DNA of 64,000 nt from Kribbella flavida DSM 17836 (GCF_000024345.1 NC_013729.1:2294001-2358000); one strand, 5' to 3'. Shown: positions 18,257-28,233, numbered from the stretch's first letter. Notes: a model not told the origin generated them from the letters alone. Translations and numbers: made by a program.

Positions 18257-18715
18257 TCAGCGTTGCCCGATGTGCTCGGAGACGGCGTCGAAAACCCGGC
18301 CGACGGCGGCAAAGTCCTCAGGGCTGACGAGGTCGACCAGGTTCTCCCGCACGCCTTCGACGTGGAAGGGGGCCGCTTGCTCGAGCAGGGCGAAGCCGGC
18401 GTCGGTCAGCTCGGCCCACACGCCGCGCTTGTCGCTCGTGCAGGACGTACGCCGGACCAGGTCGGCTGCCTCCAGGCGGCCGACGGTGTGGGTGAGCCGG
18501 GAGCGGCTCTGGTGCAGCCGGTCGGCGAGCTCCGCCATCCGCAGCCGGCGGTCGGGCGCCTCGGACAGCCGGACCAGGATCTCGTAGTCGTTGATCCCCA
18601 GGCCGAACTGACGCAGGTCGTCGTCGAGCTTGGCCATCAGGCGCGCAGTGCCCAGCAGGTACGCGCGCCACGCCACCTGCTGCTCGGAGTCCAGCCACCG
18701 GGTGCCAGTCGTCAT
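18257..18715 (-). CDS. MarR-family transcriptional regulator
   Basis: 152 aa from ATG 18715. The winged-helix core is clear: INDYEILVRLSEAPDRRLRM, then ELADRLHQSRSRLTHTVGRL, RLEAADLVRRTSCTSDKRG (wing) and VWAELTDAGFALLEQA. It is transcribed divergently from the YceI gene. The shared intergenic region carries a consensus promoter covered by an imperfect inverted repeat, so it probably represses YceI and itself. The effector is unknown. Confidence 0.9.
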   Translation of the reverse strand: MTTGTRWLDSEQQVAWRAYLLGTARLMAKLDDDLRQFGLGINDYEILVRLSEAPDRRLRMAELADRLHQSRSRLTHTVGRLEAADLVRRTSCTSDKRGVWAELTDAGFALLEQAAPFHVEGVRENLVDLVSPEDFAAVGRVFDAVSEHIGQR

Positions 18716-18743
18716 CGTCACCGGACCAGTGTAGCGGGAATGT

Positions 18744-18774
18744 AGTTGACATTTAAACCGTTCACTACTAGCGT
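18744..18774 (+). promoter_or_regulatory. Promoter plus overlapping operator for the YceI gene
   Basis: TTGACA (18746-18751) and TAGCGT (18769-18774) are separated by 17 bp. The imperfect inverted repeat AGTTGAC/GTTCACT (18745-18751 and 18760-18766) overlaps the -35 box and spacer. It is the natural site for the divergent MarR protein. Confidence 0.6.
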
Positions 18775-18856
18775 CAGGGTCATCAGTTGAAACTTGAACT
18801 ACCGGTTCGAGCCGGACGGCGTGACCTCCTCCCGTACTTCCCGAAAGGACCCCCCG

Positions 18857-19426
18857 ATGAGCGACACCGCTACCACGACCGCGACCAGCACCATCCCCGG
18901 CCTGGTGGCCGGCACCTACGCGCTGGACACGGCCCACACCGAGATCGGCTTCACCGTTCGGCACCTGATGACCAAGGTCCGCGGCACCTTCAAGGAGTTC
19001 GCCGGCGAGATCGTCGTCAAGGACTCCCTCGAGGAGTCGACCGCGGCCGTCACGGTCGAGCTCTCCTCGGTCGACACCCGCAGCGAGCAGCGTGACGGCC
19101 ACCTGCGCTCCGGTGACTTCTTCGACGTGGAGAAGAGCCCGAAGATGACCTTCGCCAGCACCGCGCTGCGCCCGAACGGCGACGACTACACGCTGGTCGG
19201 CGAGCTGACCATCAAGGACGTGACCCGGCCGATCGAGTTCGCCGTCGACTTCCTCGGCGTCGACCAGAACGCCTACGGCCAGACGATCATCGGCTTCGAG
19301 GCGACCGCGTCGATCAGCCGCAAGGACTGGGGCATCGACTTCAACGTCCCGCTGGAGGGTGGCAAGCTGCTCGTCGGCGACAAGGTGGACATCCACCTGG
19401 ACGTCCAGGCGGCGCTGCAGGCCTGA
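18857..19426 (+). CDS. YceI-family lipocalin-like protein
   Basis: 189 aa from ATG 18857, which has GAAAGGA 7 bases upstream; an ATG at 18794 is less supported. The family pattern is clear: GTYALDTAHTEIGFTVRHLM near the start, then KVRGTFKEFAGEIVV, SVDTRSEQRDGHLRSGDFFD, GELTIKDVTRPIEFAVDF and SISRKDWGIDFNVPLEGG at the end. YceI proteins are beta-barrels that bind isoprenoid or polyprenyl ligands. No signal peptide is seen, so this is a cytoplasmic member, as usual in actinobacteria. It is probably under MarR control and ends at a strong terminator. Confidence 0.92.
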   Translation: MSDTATTTATSTIPGLVAGTYALDTAHTEIGFTVRHLMTKVRGTFKEFAGEIVVKDSLEESTAAVTVELSSVDTRSEQRDGHLRSGDFFDVEKSPKMTFASTALRPNGDDYTLVGELTIKDVTRPIEFAVDFLGVDQNAYGQTIIGFEATASISRKDWGIDFNVPLEGGKLLVGDKVDIHLDVQAALQA

Positions 19427-19438
19427 CCCGTCCTCCGA

Positions 19439-19475
19439 AAGGCCCCGGCCCCTCGTGCGAGGGAACCGGGGCCTT
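19439..19475. terminator. Bidirectional terminator between YceI and TetR genes
   Basis: AAGGCCCCGG (19439-19448) pairs with CCGGGGCCTT (19466-19475), 17-base loop, between convergent genes. Confidence 0.85.
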
Positions 19476-19493
19476 CGGTGTTTCCGGGCTCGG

Positions 19494-20159
19494 TCAGGCC
19501 TGGACCATGCGCAGCGCCAGGTCGCCGTACAGGGTGCCGAGATCCTCGGGTTTGGCGCGGTGCGGGGTGTACCAGCGGGCGACGTCGATCGACAGGGACA
19601 GAACGGCGAGCGTGGTGCCCGGCAGGTCCTCGACGGCGAACGAGCCGTCGTCGACGCCGTCGGCGAGCACCTGCTCGAGCTGCGCGGAGATCGCGCGGCG
19701 GATGGCCGCCACCTCGGCGAGGTGCTCGGGAGTGAGGGCGGCGAGCTCGTACTGCACCACCCGCGCGATCGTGTGGTGCTCGGCGTGCCAGGCCGTGAAC
19801 GCCGACACCATCGCCCGCAACCGCTCCGCCGGAGACCGGTCGGCGGTCACGGATGCGCTGGAAGAACTCTCCGGCGCGGCATCGCCTGGGATGTCGTCCG
19901 GGGCTGGGTCGCCGGCGTCGCGGAGTACTTCCAAGGCGGCTCGGTGGCCGTACAGGCTGATCTCGAAGAGCAGCCGTTCCTTCGACGGGTAGTGCACGTA
20001 GAGCGCGGCGGGGGACATGCCGGCCCGGGAGGCGATGTCGCGGGTGGTGGTGGCCTGGAAGCCGCGCTCGGCGAAGGCGTCGATGGCGCCGGTCAGCAGC
20101 CGGCGGGCGGCGGCCGGCTGGACGTGCTCCCAGACGAGGGGACTGGTGACTGCGGACAC
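19494..20159 (-). CDS. TetR-family repressor of the beta-oxidation operon
   Basis: 221 aa from GTG 20159; a longer frame exists but crosses the operator. The HTH is textbook: LLTGAIDAFAERGFQATTTR, then DIASRAGMSPAALYVHYPSK and ERLLFEISLYGH (about 18-65). The C-terminal domain has the all-helical pocket of FadR/KstR-like regulators, with a Ser-rich insertion at about 85-100. It is divergent from the acyl-CoA dehydrogenase gene across a 92-bp region that contains a perfect inverted repeat. It therefore probably represses fatty-acyl degradation until an acyl-CoA or related ligand is present. Confidence 0.88.
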   Translation of the reverse strand: MSAVTSPLVWEHVQPAAARRLLTGAIDAFAERGFQATTTRDIASRAGMSPAALYVHYPSKERLLFEISLYGHRAALEVLRDAGDPAPDDIPGDAAPESSSSASVTADRSPAERLRAMVSAFTAWHAEHHTIARVVQYELAALTPEHLAEVAAIRRAISAQLEQVLADGVDDGSFAVEDLPGTTLAVLSLSIDVARWYTPHRAKPEDLGTLYGDLALRMVQA

Positions 20160-20186
20160 GTTGACACTCTGCCGTGGATTCGCGAA

Positions 20187-20204
20187 GCTAAGCAAGCGCT
20201 TAGC
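20187..20204. promoter_or_regulatory. TetR operator
   Basis: GCTAAGC-AAGC-GCTTAGC: perfect 7-bp arms around 4 bases, between the TetR and acyl-CoA dehydrogenase genes. The form (CTAAGCAAGCGCTTAG) is typical of TetR sites controlling lipid genes. Confidence 0.8.
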
Positions 20205-20251
20205 CCTGCGTCTCACGCCTTGCAACGTCGTCAATCTCGGGAGGCCCAGCG

Positions 20252-21397
20252 ATGGACCGCATCATCTTCGGCGAGGACCACCACGCCTTCCGGGCCAGTG
20301 CGAAGCAGTACTGCGACCGCTCGCTGGTTCCGCGGATGGAGCAGTTCCTCGAGCAGAGGACGATCGACCGGGCCGCCTGGCTGGAAGCCGGCAAGCAGGG
20401 TTTTCTGGGGCTCGACGTGCCCGAGCAGTACGGCGGGTCCAGCGTCGGCGACTACCGGTTCAACGCGGTGTTCGCCGAGGAGCTGTCGAAGATCTCCGCC
20501 TCGCTGTCGAGCTGCTTCGGCATCCACTACGACTGCGCCGCGCCGTACCTGGTCGATCTCGGGACCGAGGAGCAGAAGCAGCGCTGGCTGCCGAAGTTCT
20601 GCTCCGGCGAGCTGATCGCCGCGATCGGCATGACCGAGCCGTCGGGCGGGTCCGACCTGGCCGGGCTGAGGACCAGCGCGAAGAAGGTCGACGGCGGCTG
20701 GGTGCTGAACGGCTCGAAGACCTTCATCACCAACGGCGACATGGCCGACCTGACCATCACCGCCGTGCGGACCGATCCGAGCAAGGGCGCCAAGGGCATC
20801 ACGCTGTTCGCCGTCGAGCAGGGCATGCACGGGTTCGCCCGCGGCCGCAAGCTGGACAAGGTCGGCCAGACCGAGTCCGGCACGTCGGAGCTGTTCTTCG
20901 AGGACGTCTTCGTGCCGGAGGAGAACGTGCTCGGCGAGGTGGACCGCGGCTTCATCCACATGATGGAGCGGCTGGCCCAGGAGCGCGTCGGCGCCGCGGT
21001 GTCGAACATCGCGCACGCCACCCAGATCCTCGCCGAGACGATCGAGTACGTGAAGCAGCGCAAGGCGTTCGGCCAGCCGGTCGGCTCGTTCCAGTACAAC
21101 AAGTTCCTGATCGCCGAGCTGGTCACCAAGGCCGAGGTGACCCAGGCGTACGTCGACAACGCGATCGTCGCGCACGACGAGGACCGGCTGACCGCCGTCG
21201 ACGCGGCCAAGGCCAAGTGGTGGAGCGCCCAGGTGCAGAACGAGATCCTGGACGCCTGCGTCCAGCTGCACGGCGGCTACGGCTACATGAACGAGTACCG
21301 GGTGGCCCGCGCCTGGCGCGACGCCCGGGTGACCAAGATCTGGGCCGGCTCGAACGAGATCATGAAGGAACTCATCGGCCGCGACCTCGGCCTGTAG
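20252..21397 (+). CDS. Acyl-CoA dehydrogenase
   Basis: 381 aa from ATG 20252, full length for the family. The features seen are AIGMTEPSGGSDLAGL (FAD/substrate signature, about 128-143), WVLNGSKTFITNGDMADL, RKAFGQPVGSFQYNKFLIAE, and the C-terminal LHGGYGYMNEYRVARAWRDA followed by KIWAGSNEIMKELI. The Glu of AGSNEIM is where SCAD/IVD-type enzymes carry the catalytic base. It oxidises an acyl-CoA to the enoyl-CoA with electrons going to ETF. It is the first gene of an operon with thiolase and SDR genes and is controlled by the divergent TetR. Chain-length specificity cannot be told. Confidence 0.93.
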   Translation: MDRIIFGEDHHAFRASAKQYCDRSLVPRMEQFLEQRTIDRAAWLEAGKQGFLGLDVPEQYGGSSVGDYRFNAVFAEELSKISASLSSCFGIHYDCAAPYLVDLGTEEQKQRWLPKFCSGELIAAIGMTEPSGGSDLAGLRTSAKKVDGGWVLNGSKTFITNGDMADLTITAVRTDPSKGAKGITLFAVEQGMHGFARGRKLDKVGQTESGTSELFFEDVFVPEENVLGEVDRGFIHMMERLAQERVGAAVSNIAHATQILAETIEYVKQRKAFGQPVGSFQYNKFLIAELVTKAEVTQAYVDNAIVAHDEDRLTAVDAAKAKWWSAQVQNEILDACVQLHGGYGYMNEYRVARAWRDARVTKIWAGSNEIMKELIGRDLGL

Positions 21398-21409
21398 GAA
21401 GGACCCCTC

Positions 21410-22630
<1,221 letters not shown>

Positions 22631-22673
22631 TGGACATGGGCCGGCTGAATTTGCTCCCGGCGGGTTCGTGGTG

Positions 22674-23429
22674 ATGGCGATGAAGGGCCGGACGGCGATC
22701 GTCACCGGGGCGTCCCGCGGAATCGGGCTGGCGGTCGCCCAGCGGCTGGTCGCCGACGGCGCGCGGGTGGTGATCACCGGGCGGACGCAGGAGACCCTGG
22801 ACCAGGCGGTCGAGGCGCTCGGCGGCGAGCAGAACGCGCTGGCCGTCGCGGGCAAGGCGGCCGACCCGGAGCACCGGGCACAGGTGGTCGAGGCCGCGCT
22901 CACGACGTACGGGTCGATCGATCTGCTGGTGAACAACACCGGCATCAACCCGATCTACGGGTCGCTGCTGGACGTCGACAGCGCGGTGGCGGCCAAGATG
23001 GTCGACACCAACGTGCTGGCGACGATCGCCTGGGTGAAGGCCTGCCGCGACGCCTGGATGGGCGAGCACGGGGGCGCCGTGGTCAACCTGTCCTCGGTCG
23101 CCGGCCTGGCGCCGTCGCCCGGCATCGGCTGGTACGGCGCGACCAAGGCGATGCTGTCGCGGGTCACGATGGAGCTCGCGGTCGAGCTGGCGCCGGCGAT
23201 CCGGATCAACGCGGTCGCGCCGGCGGTGGTGAAGACGAAGTTCGCCGGCGCGCTGTACGAGGGCCGCGAGCACGACGTCGCCGCGAGCTACCCGCTGCAG
23301 CGGCTCGGCCGGCCCGAGGACGTCGGATCGCTGGTCTGGTTCCTGCTGTCCGACGAGGCGTCCTGGATCACCGGCCAGACCGTCACCATCGACGGCGGCC
23401 TGACCCTGAACGGCGGCATCGTCCAGTAG
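22674..23429 (+). CDS. SDR-family oxidoreductase
   Basis: 251 aa from ATG 22674; GTG codons at 22668/22671 and an ATG at 22680 are alternatives. Classical SDR motifs are present: TGASRGIG (about 13-20), NNTG in place of NNAG (about 89-92), catalytic NLSSVAG and YGATKAM giving Ser/Tyr/Lys, and a C-terminal TGQTVTIDGG. It reduces or oxidises a hydroxy/keto group with NAD(P). Placed 43 bp after the thiolase, it may supply the 3-hydroxyacyl-CoA dehydrogenase step of this operon, an inference from context. Confidence 0.9.
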   Translation: MAMKGRTAIVTGASRGIGLAVAQRLVADGARVVITGRTQETLDQAVEALGGEQNALAVAGKAADPEHRAQVVEAALTTYGSIDLLVNNTGINPIYGSLLDVDSAVAAKMVDTNVLATIAWVKACRDAWMGEHGGAVVNLSSVAGLAPSPGIGWYGATKAMLSRVTMELAVELAPAIRINAVAPAVVKTKFAGALYEGREHDVAASYPLQRLGRPEDVGSLVWFLLSDEASWITGQTVTIDGGLTLNGGIVQ

Positions 23430-23447
23430 GACCGGCCACAGCCCGGG

Positions 23448-23996
23448 TCAGCTCTGCGGCTGGCGCCGGATGGCGGTGAAGGTTTGGCGGAGCGTGATGG
23501 TGCCGTCGGCCGACTCGTCCTCGTTGCGCCAGTGGAAGCCGGTGGGGGTGATGCCGGTGAACATCCAGCGGGTCCGGTGGGCGGTGGGCTCGCGGGCCTC
23601 CAGGGTGATCCAGTCCTCGCCGGAGCGGCCGATGAACGTCATCACGAACGCGTGCTTCGGGCCCATCCAGGTCGAGCGGAAGCCGCCGAGCTCCGGGTCG
23701 TAGAGCCGGATCGACAGCCCCCACTCGCCGTCCCCGTCGACCGGCCGGCGGGCCCGACTCGGGGTGATCCAGATGTCGGCCACCGCCCGGCCGTCGAGTG
23801 CCCAGCCGAAGTGCCACTCGCCCTCGGTCTGCCGGACCACCGCGCCGGCTTCGTCGTACCAGCGCACGTCCAGGTCCCAGCTCCCGATCAGCGGAGCGAA
23901 GACCTGGAACGGCTCGGCGAACTCGGGCCTCGGCCCGTCGGCGACGAACAGGTCGGCCAGCATCGTCCGCGGATCAGCTGTCATGGGCGTGAGCAT
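23448..23996 (-). CDS. Conserved hypothetical beta-rich protein (DUF1579-like)
   Basis: 182 aa. ATG 23996 is supported by AGGGGTGA upstream; ATG 23984 is an alternative. The protein is rich in Trp and beta strands: APLIGSWDLDVRWYDEAGAV, then GEWHFGWALDGRAVADIWIT, RLYDPELGGFRSTWM, ITPTGFHWRNEDE and TITLRQTFTAIRR. This GSWxLxxxxYD...GxWxFxxALDGRA pattern is that of a lipocalin-like fold of the DUF1579 type, with no known reaction. It is convergent with the SDR gene and on the same strand as the TIGR03086 gene upstream of it. Confidence 0.7.
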   Translation of the reverse strand: MLTPMTADPRTMLADLFVADGPRPEFAEPFQVFAPLIGSWDLDVRWYDEAGAVVRQTEGEWHFGWALDGRAVADIWITPSRARRPVDGDGEWGLSIRLYDPELGGFRSTWMGPKHAFVMTFIGRSGEDWITLEAREPTAHRTRWMFTGITPTGFHWRNEDESADGTITLRQTFTAIRRQPQS

Positions 23997-24026
23997 ACTT
24001 CACCCCTGACAGTTGCGCGCGTGATT

Positions 24027-24590
24027 TCAGACCCGGCGGCCCATCCAGCCGGCCAGCCGGACGTACGGCGTGGCGTCGGCCGGCACCGGGACGACCGCGC
24101 CGAAGGGGATCGGCCCGCCGCGGGGATCGGCGGGGATGAACTGCTGCACCGTCGGCAGCACCGCTTCGGCCAGGGCCGGGTCGAGCAGGTCCTCGCGAGA
24201 GATCGCGGTCGCCAGGTCCCAGCTGTGCGTGGTGAGCTCCCCGGAGTACGCCGCGACGGCTCCGGCGCCGGGCACGGTTCCCCAGGGCAGGCGGCAGACG
24301 CGTGTGAGCAGGGTGTCGTCGGCGAGCGTGGCATCCGCCGCGGCCCGGTAGGTCTTCCAGTCCGCCGACCAGTCGTCGGTGCCGGTGGTGATCACCGGGA
24401 TGTCGAGCGCATTGCCGCCCTGCAAGGCGTGGTCGATCCGGCGTACGACGCTGAGCAGGTGGCCGAGCAGGTCGCGGACGGCGTACTCGTCGCACGGGGT
24501 CGGCAGGTCGAGCTGCTCGGGCCGGACGGCGTCGATGATCCGGCCGACCTGGTCGAGGGCGAGTCCGAGGGTGGGACGGGGGTCCGTCAT
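24027..24590 (-). CDS. TIGR03086-type metal-binding protein (DinB/maleylpyruvate isomerase-like)
   Basis: 187 aa from ATG 24590. The N-terminal four-helix bundle matches the mycothiol-dependent maleylpyruvate isomerase/DinB fold: LDLPTPCDEYAVRDLLGHLL (about 27-46), with His of GHL a metal ligand, and the downstream TTHSWDLA (about 119-126) with the second His. Members use or detoxify thiol conjugates in actinobacteria; the substrate of this one is unknown. It is divergent from a WYL regulator, with an inverted repeat in between, and is probably its target. Confidence 0.85.
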   Translation of the reverse strand: MTDPRPTLGLALDQVGRIIDAVRPEQLDLPTPCDEYAVRDLLGHLLSVVRRIDHALQGGNALDIPVITTGTDDWSADWKTYRAAADATLADDTLLTRVCRLPWGTVPGAGAVAAYSGELTTHSWDLATAISREDLLDPALAEAVLPTVQQFIPADPRGGPIPFGAVVPVPADATPYVRLAGWMGRRV

Positions 24591-24639
24591 GGGGTGGCTC
24601 CTTCAGTTGATGAGGGGCCCAGCCTTGCGCGGTATATAA

Positions 24640-24655
24640 GACATCCAGTGTCATA
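24640..24655. promoter_or_regulatory. Inverted repeat between TIGR03086 and WYL genes
   Basis: GACA-TCCAG-TGTC, flanked by AT-rich TATATAA on one side, lies in the 70-bp divergent region. It is a plausible operator for the WYL protein. Confidence 0.5.
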
Positions 24656-24660
24656 GTTCG

Positions 24661-25662
24661 GTGAGAGCCGACAGATTGCTGCAGATCATCCTGCTGCTGC
24701 AGCGGCATCCGCGGTTGAGTGCGCGGGAGCTGGCCGAGCGGCTCGAGGTGTCGACGCGCACGGTCATGCGCGACATGGAGGCGCTGTCGGCGGCCGGTGT
24801 GCCGGTCTACACCGAGCGCGGGCGCAACGGCGGGTGCGTGCTGCTGCCGGGATACCGGGCGGACGTGAGCGGGCTGACGCCGCGGGAGGCGCAGGCGTTG
24901 TTCGCCTGGTCGGGCCGGGCGTCGTTGTCCGAGGAGCTCGGGCTGCGGGACGCGTTGCAGTCGGCGATGGGGAAGTTGTCGGCGTCGCTGCCGGTGCAGT
25001 TGCAGGACGATGCCGACGCGTTGTCGGGAGCGATCCTGGTGGATCGGCGGCGGTGGTTCGCGGCGGCGGAGGAGATCGAGGCGTTGCCAGTCCTGCGACG
25101 GGCGGTGGTGAGCCGTCGGCGGGTCCGGTTGCGCTACGCGTCGGCCTCGGCCGGGCGGGCGCAGCGTCGTACGGTCGATCCGTGGGGACTGGTGGAGCAG
25201 GCGGGGCGGTGGTACCTGGTTGCGGCGCATCGTGGGGTGGCCCGGATGTACCGGGTGTCGCGGGTCGAGGCGGCGGAGGTGCTCGAGCAGGCGGCTGAGC
25301 GGCCGGCCGACCTGGATCTGCAGGCGGAGTGGGAGCGGCTGCGCTCGGGGCTGGAGGCGATGAAGCCGCCGGGGGTCGACGTGGTGGTGCGGGTGCGGCC
25401 GGAGCTGGTGGCGGTGGTGCGGCGGATCGCCTCGCCGATGCTGGAGCGAGGGGAGGGGGTCCGGGATGTGGCGGCCGGCGGGCGGCAGGCCGGGCGGGAG
25501 GGGTGGCCGCAGCTGGGAATGAGGTTCCGGGTGCGGCAGGCGGCTTGTGCGGTGCTGCTGGGGTTCGGGGCGGATGTGGAGGTGCTGGAGCCGGTGGACT
25601 TGCGGGGGGAGCTGCTTGGGTTGGCGAGGGCTGCGGTGGGGACGTATGGCGCGGGTGGCTGA
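24661..25662 (+). CDS. WYL-domain (YafY-type) transcriptional regulator
   Basis: 333 aa from GTG 24661. The N-terminal HTH_11/DeoR-like domain reads RADRLLQIILLLQRHPRLSA, then RELAERLEVSTRTVMRDMEA and GVPVYTERGRNGGCVL. The WYL domain (about 150-215) has RRTVDPWGLVEQAGRWYLVA, and the WCX C-terminal extension follows. WYL domains bind nucleic-acid or small ligands and act as switches. The codon use after 25300 is extremely G-rich. It is divergent from the TIGR03086 gene and convergent with the ABC operon. Confidence 0.88.
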   Translation: MRADRLLQIILLLQRHPRLSARELAERLEVSTRTVMRDMEALSAAGVPVYTERGRNGGCVLLPGYRADVSGLTPREAQALFAWSGRASLSEELGLRDALQSAMGKLSASLPVQLQDDADALSGAILVDRRRWFAAAEEIEALPVLRRAVVSRRRVRLRYASASAGRAQRRTVDPWGLVEQAGRWYLVAAHRGVARMYRVSRVEAAEVLEQAAERPADLDLQAEWERLRSGLEAMKPPGVDVVVRVRPELVAVVRRIASPMLERGEGVRDVAAGGRQAGREGWPQLGMRFRVRQAACAVLLGFGADVEVLEPVDLRGELLGLARAAVGTYGAGG

Positions 25663-25697
25663 GTGCGCTGGTGGAACAGGCCGCGTGGGGGAACGAG

Positions 25698-26417
25698 CTA
25701 CTCCGCGCTGGAAAGCACCAGCGAGCGGAGTTTGGTGATGGCGAGGGTGAGGCCGAGTACGGTGACGGCGATCAGCAGGATGCTTGCGATCGGAAGTTTC
25801 ACCGCTGACTCGACGTTCAGGCCGTCGGTGAGTTCGTGGATCACCGCGAGCGACCACTGCTGGATCGACAGCACCTTCGCGCCGTCGACGTACTGGCCCA
25901 TCACGCTCTCCCAGAGTAGGGAGTAGAACAGCCCGATGGTCACCGCGTTGCCCGAGAATACCGACAGCGCCAGGAAGATCGCCGTGTACGCCGCCCCGGC
26001 CACCGCCGCACCGATGCCGAAGGCAACCGCTGTCTGCACGTCGTCCGGGGCGAGCACGATGCCGGCGACCAGCATCGGCACCGCGCCGAGCGCGACGATC
26101 ACGCCGAACGCGACCAGCGCCTTGGTCAGCACGATGGTCGACCGCTTGACCGGCTTGCTCAGCAGGTAGACGATCGAGCCGTCGTCGATCTCGCTCGCCA
26201 GCGCTCCGGTGCCGGCCACCAGCGCGACCAGCGGCAGGATCACCGCCAGCCCGAGCTGCTGCAGCAGGGCCGGCGCCAGGCCGTCCTTGTCGTCGACGGT
26301 CAGGGCCAGCAGCACGCACAGCGCCAGGAACACGCCGGGCATTATGAACAGCAGCACGCCGCGCCGGTGCCCGAAGAGCGTGGACAGCGTCAGTCGCGCG
26401 ATCGTCCGGACCACCAT
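25698..26417 (-). CDS. ABC-2 type exporter permease (system 1)
   Basis: 239 aa from ATG 26417, which overlaps the stop of the ATPase gene by ATGA. About six membrane segments are present, with the ABC-2 signature GTGALASEIDDGSIVYLLSK followed by PVKRSTIVLTKAL in the first cytoplasmic loop. This is the usual pattern of GldF/NosY-like permeases. It is the last gene of the four-gene operon 29125-25698 and pairs with the ATPase immediately upstream. The substrate is unknown. Confidence 0.88.
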   Translation of the reverse strand: MVVRTIARLTLSTLFGHRRGVLLFIMPGVFLALCVLLALTVDDKDGLAPALLQQLGLAVILPLVALVAGTGALASEIDDGSIVYLLSKPVKRSTIVLTKALVAFGVIVALGAVPMLVAGIVLAPDDVQTAVAFGIGAAVAGAAYTAIFLALSVFSGNAVTIGLFYSLLWESVMGQYVDGAKVLSIQQWSLAVIHELTDGLNVESAVKLPIASILLIAVTVLGLTLAITKLRSLVLSSAE

Positions 26418-27331
26418 CAGCGCCTCCCGACCAGGTAGGAGAACACGCTCTCGAGCGACTCGTCGGTCGGTGCGACCTCGAGCAGCCGGATGCCGAGATC
26501 GCGGGCCAGTGCGGGGACCAGCTTGCTGAACCGCTCGAAGTCGACCACCCGCACCTGCAGCGCGGACACGTCGAGGTCGGCGCCCGACGTACAGGGGTCG
26601 CCGATCAGGGCGGCGGCGAGCCGGCGGTCGTCGCTGGTGCGCAACCGGTACAGCATCGGGCGGTCCGTCATCAGCGTGCGGATCGCGCGGTAGTCGCCGG
26701 AGGCGGCGTGCCGGCCCGACACCACCACCTCGATGTGGGTCGCGACCTGCTGCACCTCCTCCAGGATGTGCGAGCTGAACAGCACGGTGCGGCCCTCGGC
26801 GCCCATCTTGCGCAGCAGGTCCATCAGGTGCAGCCGCTGCCGTGGGTCCATGCCGTTGAACGGCTCGTCCAGCAGCAGCAGCGACGGCTCGTGCACCAGC
26901 GCGGCGGCCATCTTGATCCGCTGCTTCATGCCCTTCGAGTACGTCGCGATGCGGCGGCCGGCGGCGTCCTGCATCGCGACCACCTCGATCGCGGCGTCGG
27001 CGGCGGCGCCCGGCGACGGCAGCCCCTGGAGCTCGGCGTTGGCCCGGACGAAGGCAGCGCCGGTCAGCGAGTCGTAGACCGCCTCGGTCTCCGGCACCAG
27101 GCCGATCTGCGCGTAGACGCTGTGGTTCCGCCACACCGGTACGCCGTCCAGCGTGACCGCCCCGACCGACGGCGGCAGGAAGCCGGCCATCATCGTGATC
27201 AGCGTCGACTTGCCGGCGCCGTTCGGGCCGAGCAGCCCGGTCACCCCGGGGCCGATCGTCATCGTCACGTCGTTCACCGCGACGACGTTGCCGTACCAGC
27301 GGGAGACCTTGTCGATCCGTACGACGCTCAT
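26417..27331 (-). CDS. ABC transporter ATP-binding protein (system 1)
   Basis: 304 aa from ATG 27331. Walker A is GPNGAGKST (about 36-44), the signature region TYSKGMKQRIKMA is the GMKQR form typical of ABC-2 exporters, Walker B is LLLLDEPFNGMDP, and the switch is SSHILEE. The last 80 residues are the C-terminal extension common in this class. Start and stop both overlap neighbours by ATGA, giving tight translational coupling with a permease on each side. Confidence 0.93.
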   Translation of the reverse strand: MSVVRIDKVSRWYGNVVAVNDVTMTIGPGVTGLLGPNGAGKSTLITMMAGFLPPSVGAVTLDGVPVWRNHSVYAQIGLVPETEAVYDSLTGAAFVRANAELQGLPSPGAAADAAIEVVAMQDAAGRRIATYSKGMKQRIKMAAALVHEPSLLLLDEPFNGMDPRQRLHLMDLLRKMGAEGRTVLFSSHILEEVQQVATHIEVVVSGRHAASGDYRAIRTLMTDRPMLYRLRTSDDRRLAAALIGDPCTSGADLDVSALQVRVVDFERFSKLVPALARDLGIRLLEVAPTDESLESVFSYLVGRR

Positions 27332-28233
27332 CCGCGGGCCACCTTGGCGTAGCGGGCGTTGACGCCCCACACGCAGAGACCGACCAGCAGCAGGTAGACC
27401 GCGGCGAACACCAGTCCCTGCTGGGTGGTGGCCACCCAGTTGCCCTCGCTGTGGACGCGGAGCACGAACCGGGTCAGCACGTCCGCGAGCGTGAACGGCG
27501 AGCCGAGGTTCGCGTACCGCGCGGCCGGCTCGGTCAGGTCGCCCTCGGGGGACAGGATCGCCGTGGTGGTGATCACCGCGGTGAACGAGACGATCAGCAC
27601 GGCGATGATCGCGGCGACGGCGAATCCGCGCCGCGGCGTCGCGGCCGCGATCAGCCCGCCGATCGCGGCCAGCAGGACCGACAGCAGGAAGGCGCCGCCG
27701 AGGCCGGTCGCGAACTCCCTGGTCATCGCACCGACGTCGTACCTGGCCAGCAGCGCACCGGCGTACAGGATGAACAGCGGCAGCCCGATCAGGATCATCA
27801 GCGCCAGCACGAGCGCGGACAGCTTCGCCAACGCGTAGTCCGTACGCCGGGGCGGCCGGGCCAGGTACAGCACGATCGAGCGGTAGCGCAGGTCCCGGGA
27901 GAACAGCTGCGGCGCCTGCGAGGCCAGGTAGAGCGCGATCACCGGCTGCAGGATGAAGACGTAGTCGATCGGCACGATCGGCGGTTCGTCGAACTTCATC
28001 ACGTTCTGGATCCCGACGATGACCACGACCGGGACCACCATCACCGCGAGCAGCAGGATCGGCATCACCTTCGACTTGCCCGACCGGCCGATCCCGTAGG
28101 CGTGCCGCAGGCTGGACACCAGCAGCGCCTGGAAGATCGCGAACCGGCCGAGCCGAGGGCCGTCGTAGTGCCGGTAGCCGATGTCGTGGATGACACCGGA
28201 GCGGGGCTGCTGCTCCGGAAGCTGGTCAGACAC
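27328..28233 (-). CDS. ABC-2 type exporter permease (system 2)
   Basis: 301 aa from GTG 28233, which overlaps the upstream ATPase stop by 8 bases. The cytoplasmic N-terminus contains IHDIGYRHYDGPRLGR, a motif repeatedly seen at the start of actinobacterial ABC-2 permeases. About six membrane segments follow, with QAPQLFSRDLRYRSIVLYLA, then RPPRRTDYALAKL as the loop signature. A hydrophilic external loop lies before the last segment (about 215-260). It pairs most naturally with the ATPase upstream (28226-29125). Confidence 0.88.
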   Translation of the reverse strand: MSDQLPEQQPRSGVIHDIGYRHYDGPRLGRFAIFQALLVSSLRHAYGIGRSGKSKVMPILLLAVMVVPVVVIVGIQNVMKFDEPPIVPIDYVFILQPVIALYLASQAPQLFSRDLRYRSIVLYLARPPRRTDYALAKLSALVLALMILIGLPLFILYAGALLARYDVGAMTREFATGLGGAFLLSVLLAAIGGLIAAATPRRGFAVAAIIAVLIVSFTAVITTTAILSPEGDLTEPAARYANLGSPFTLADVLTRFVLRVHSEGNWVATTQQGLVFAAVYLLLVGLCVWGVNARYAKVARG

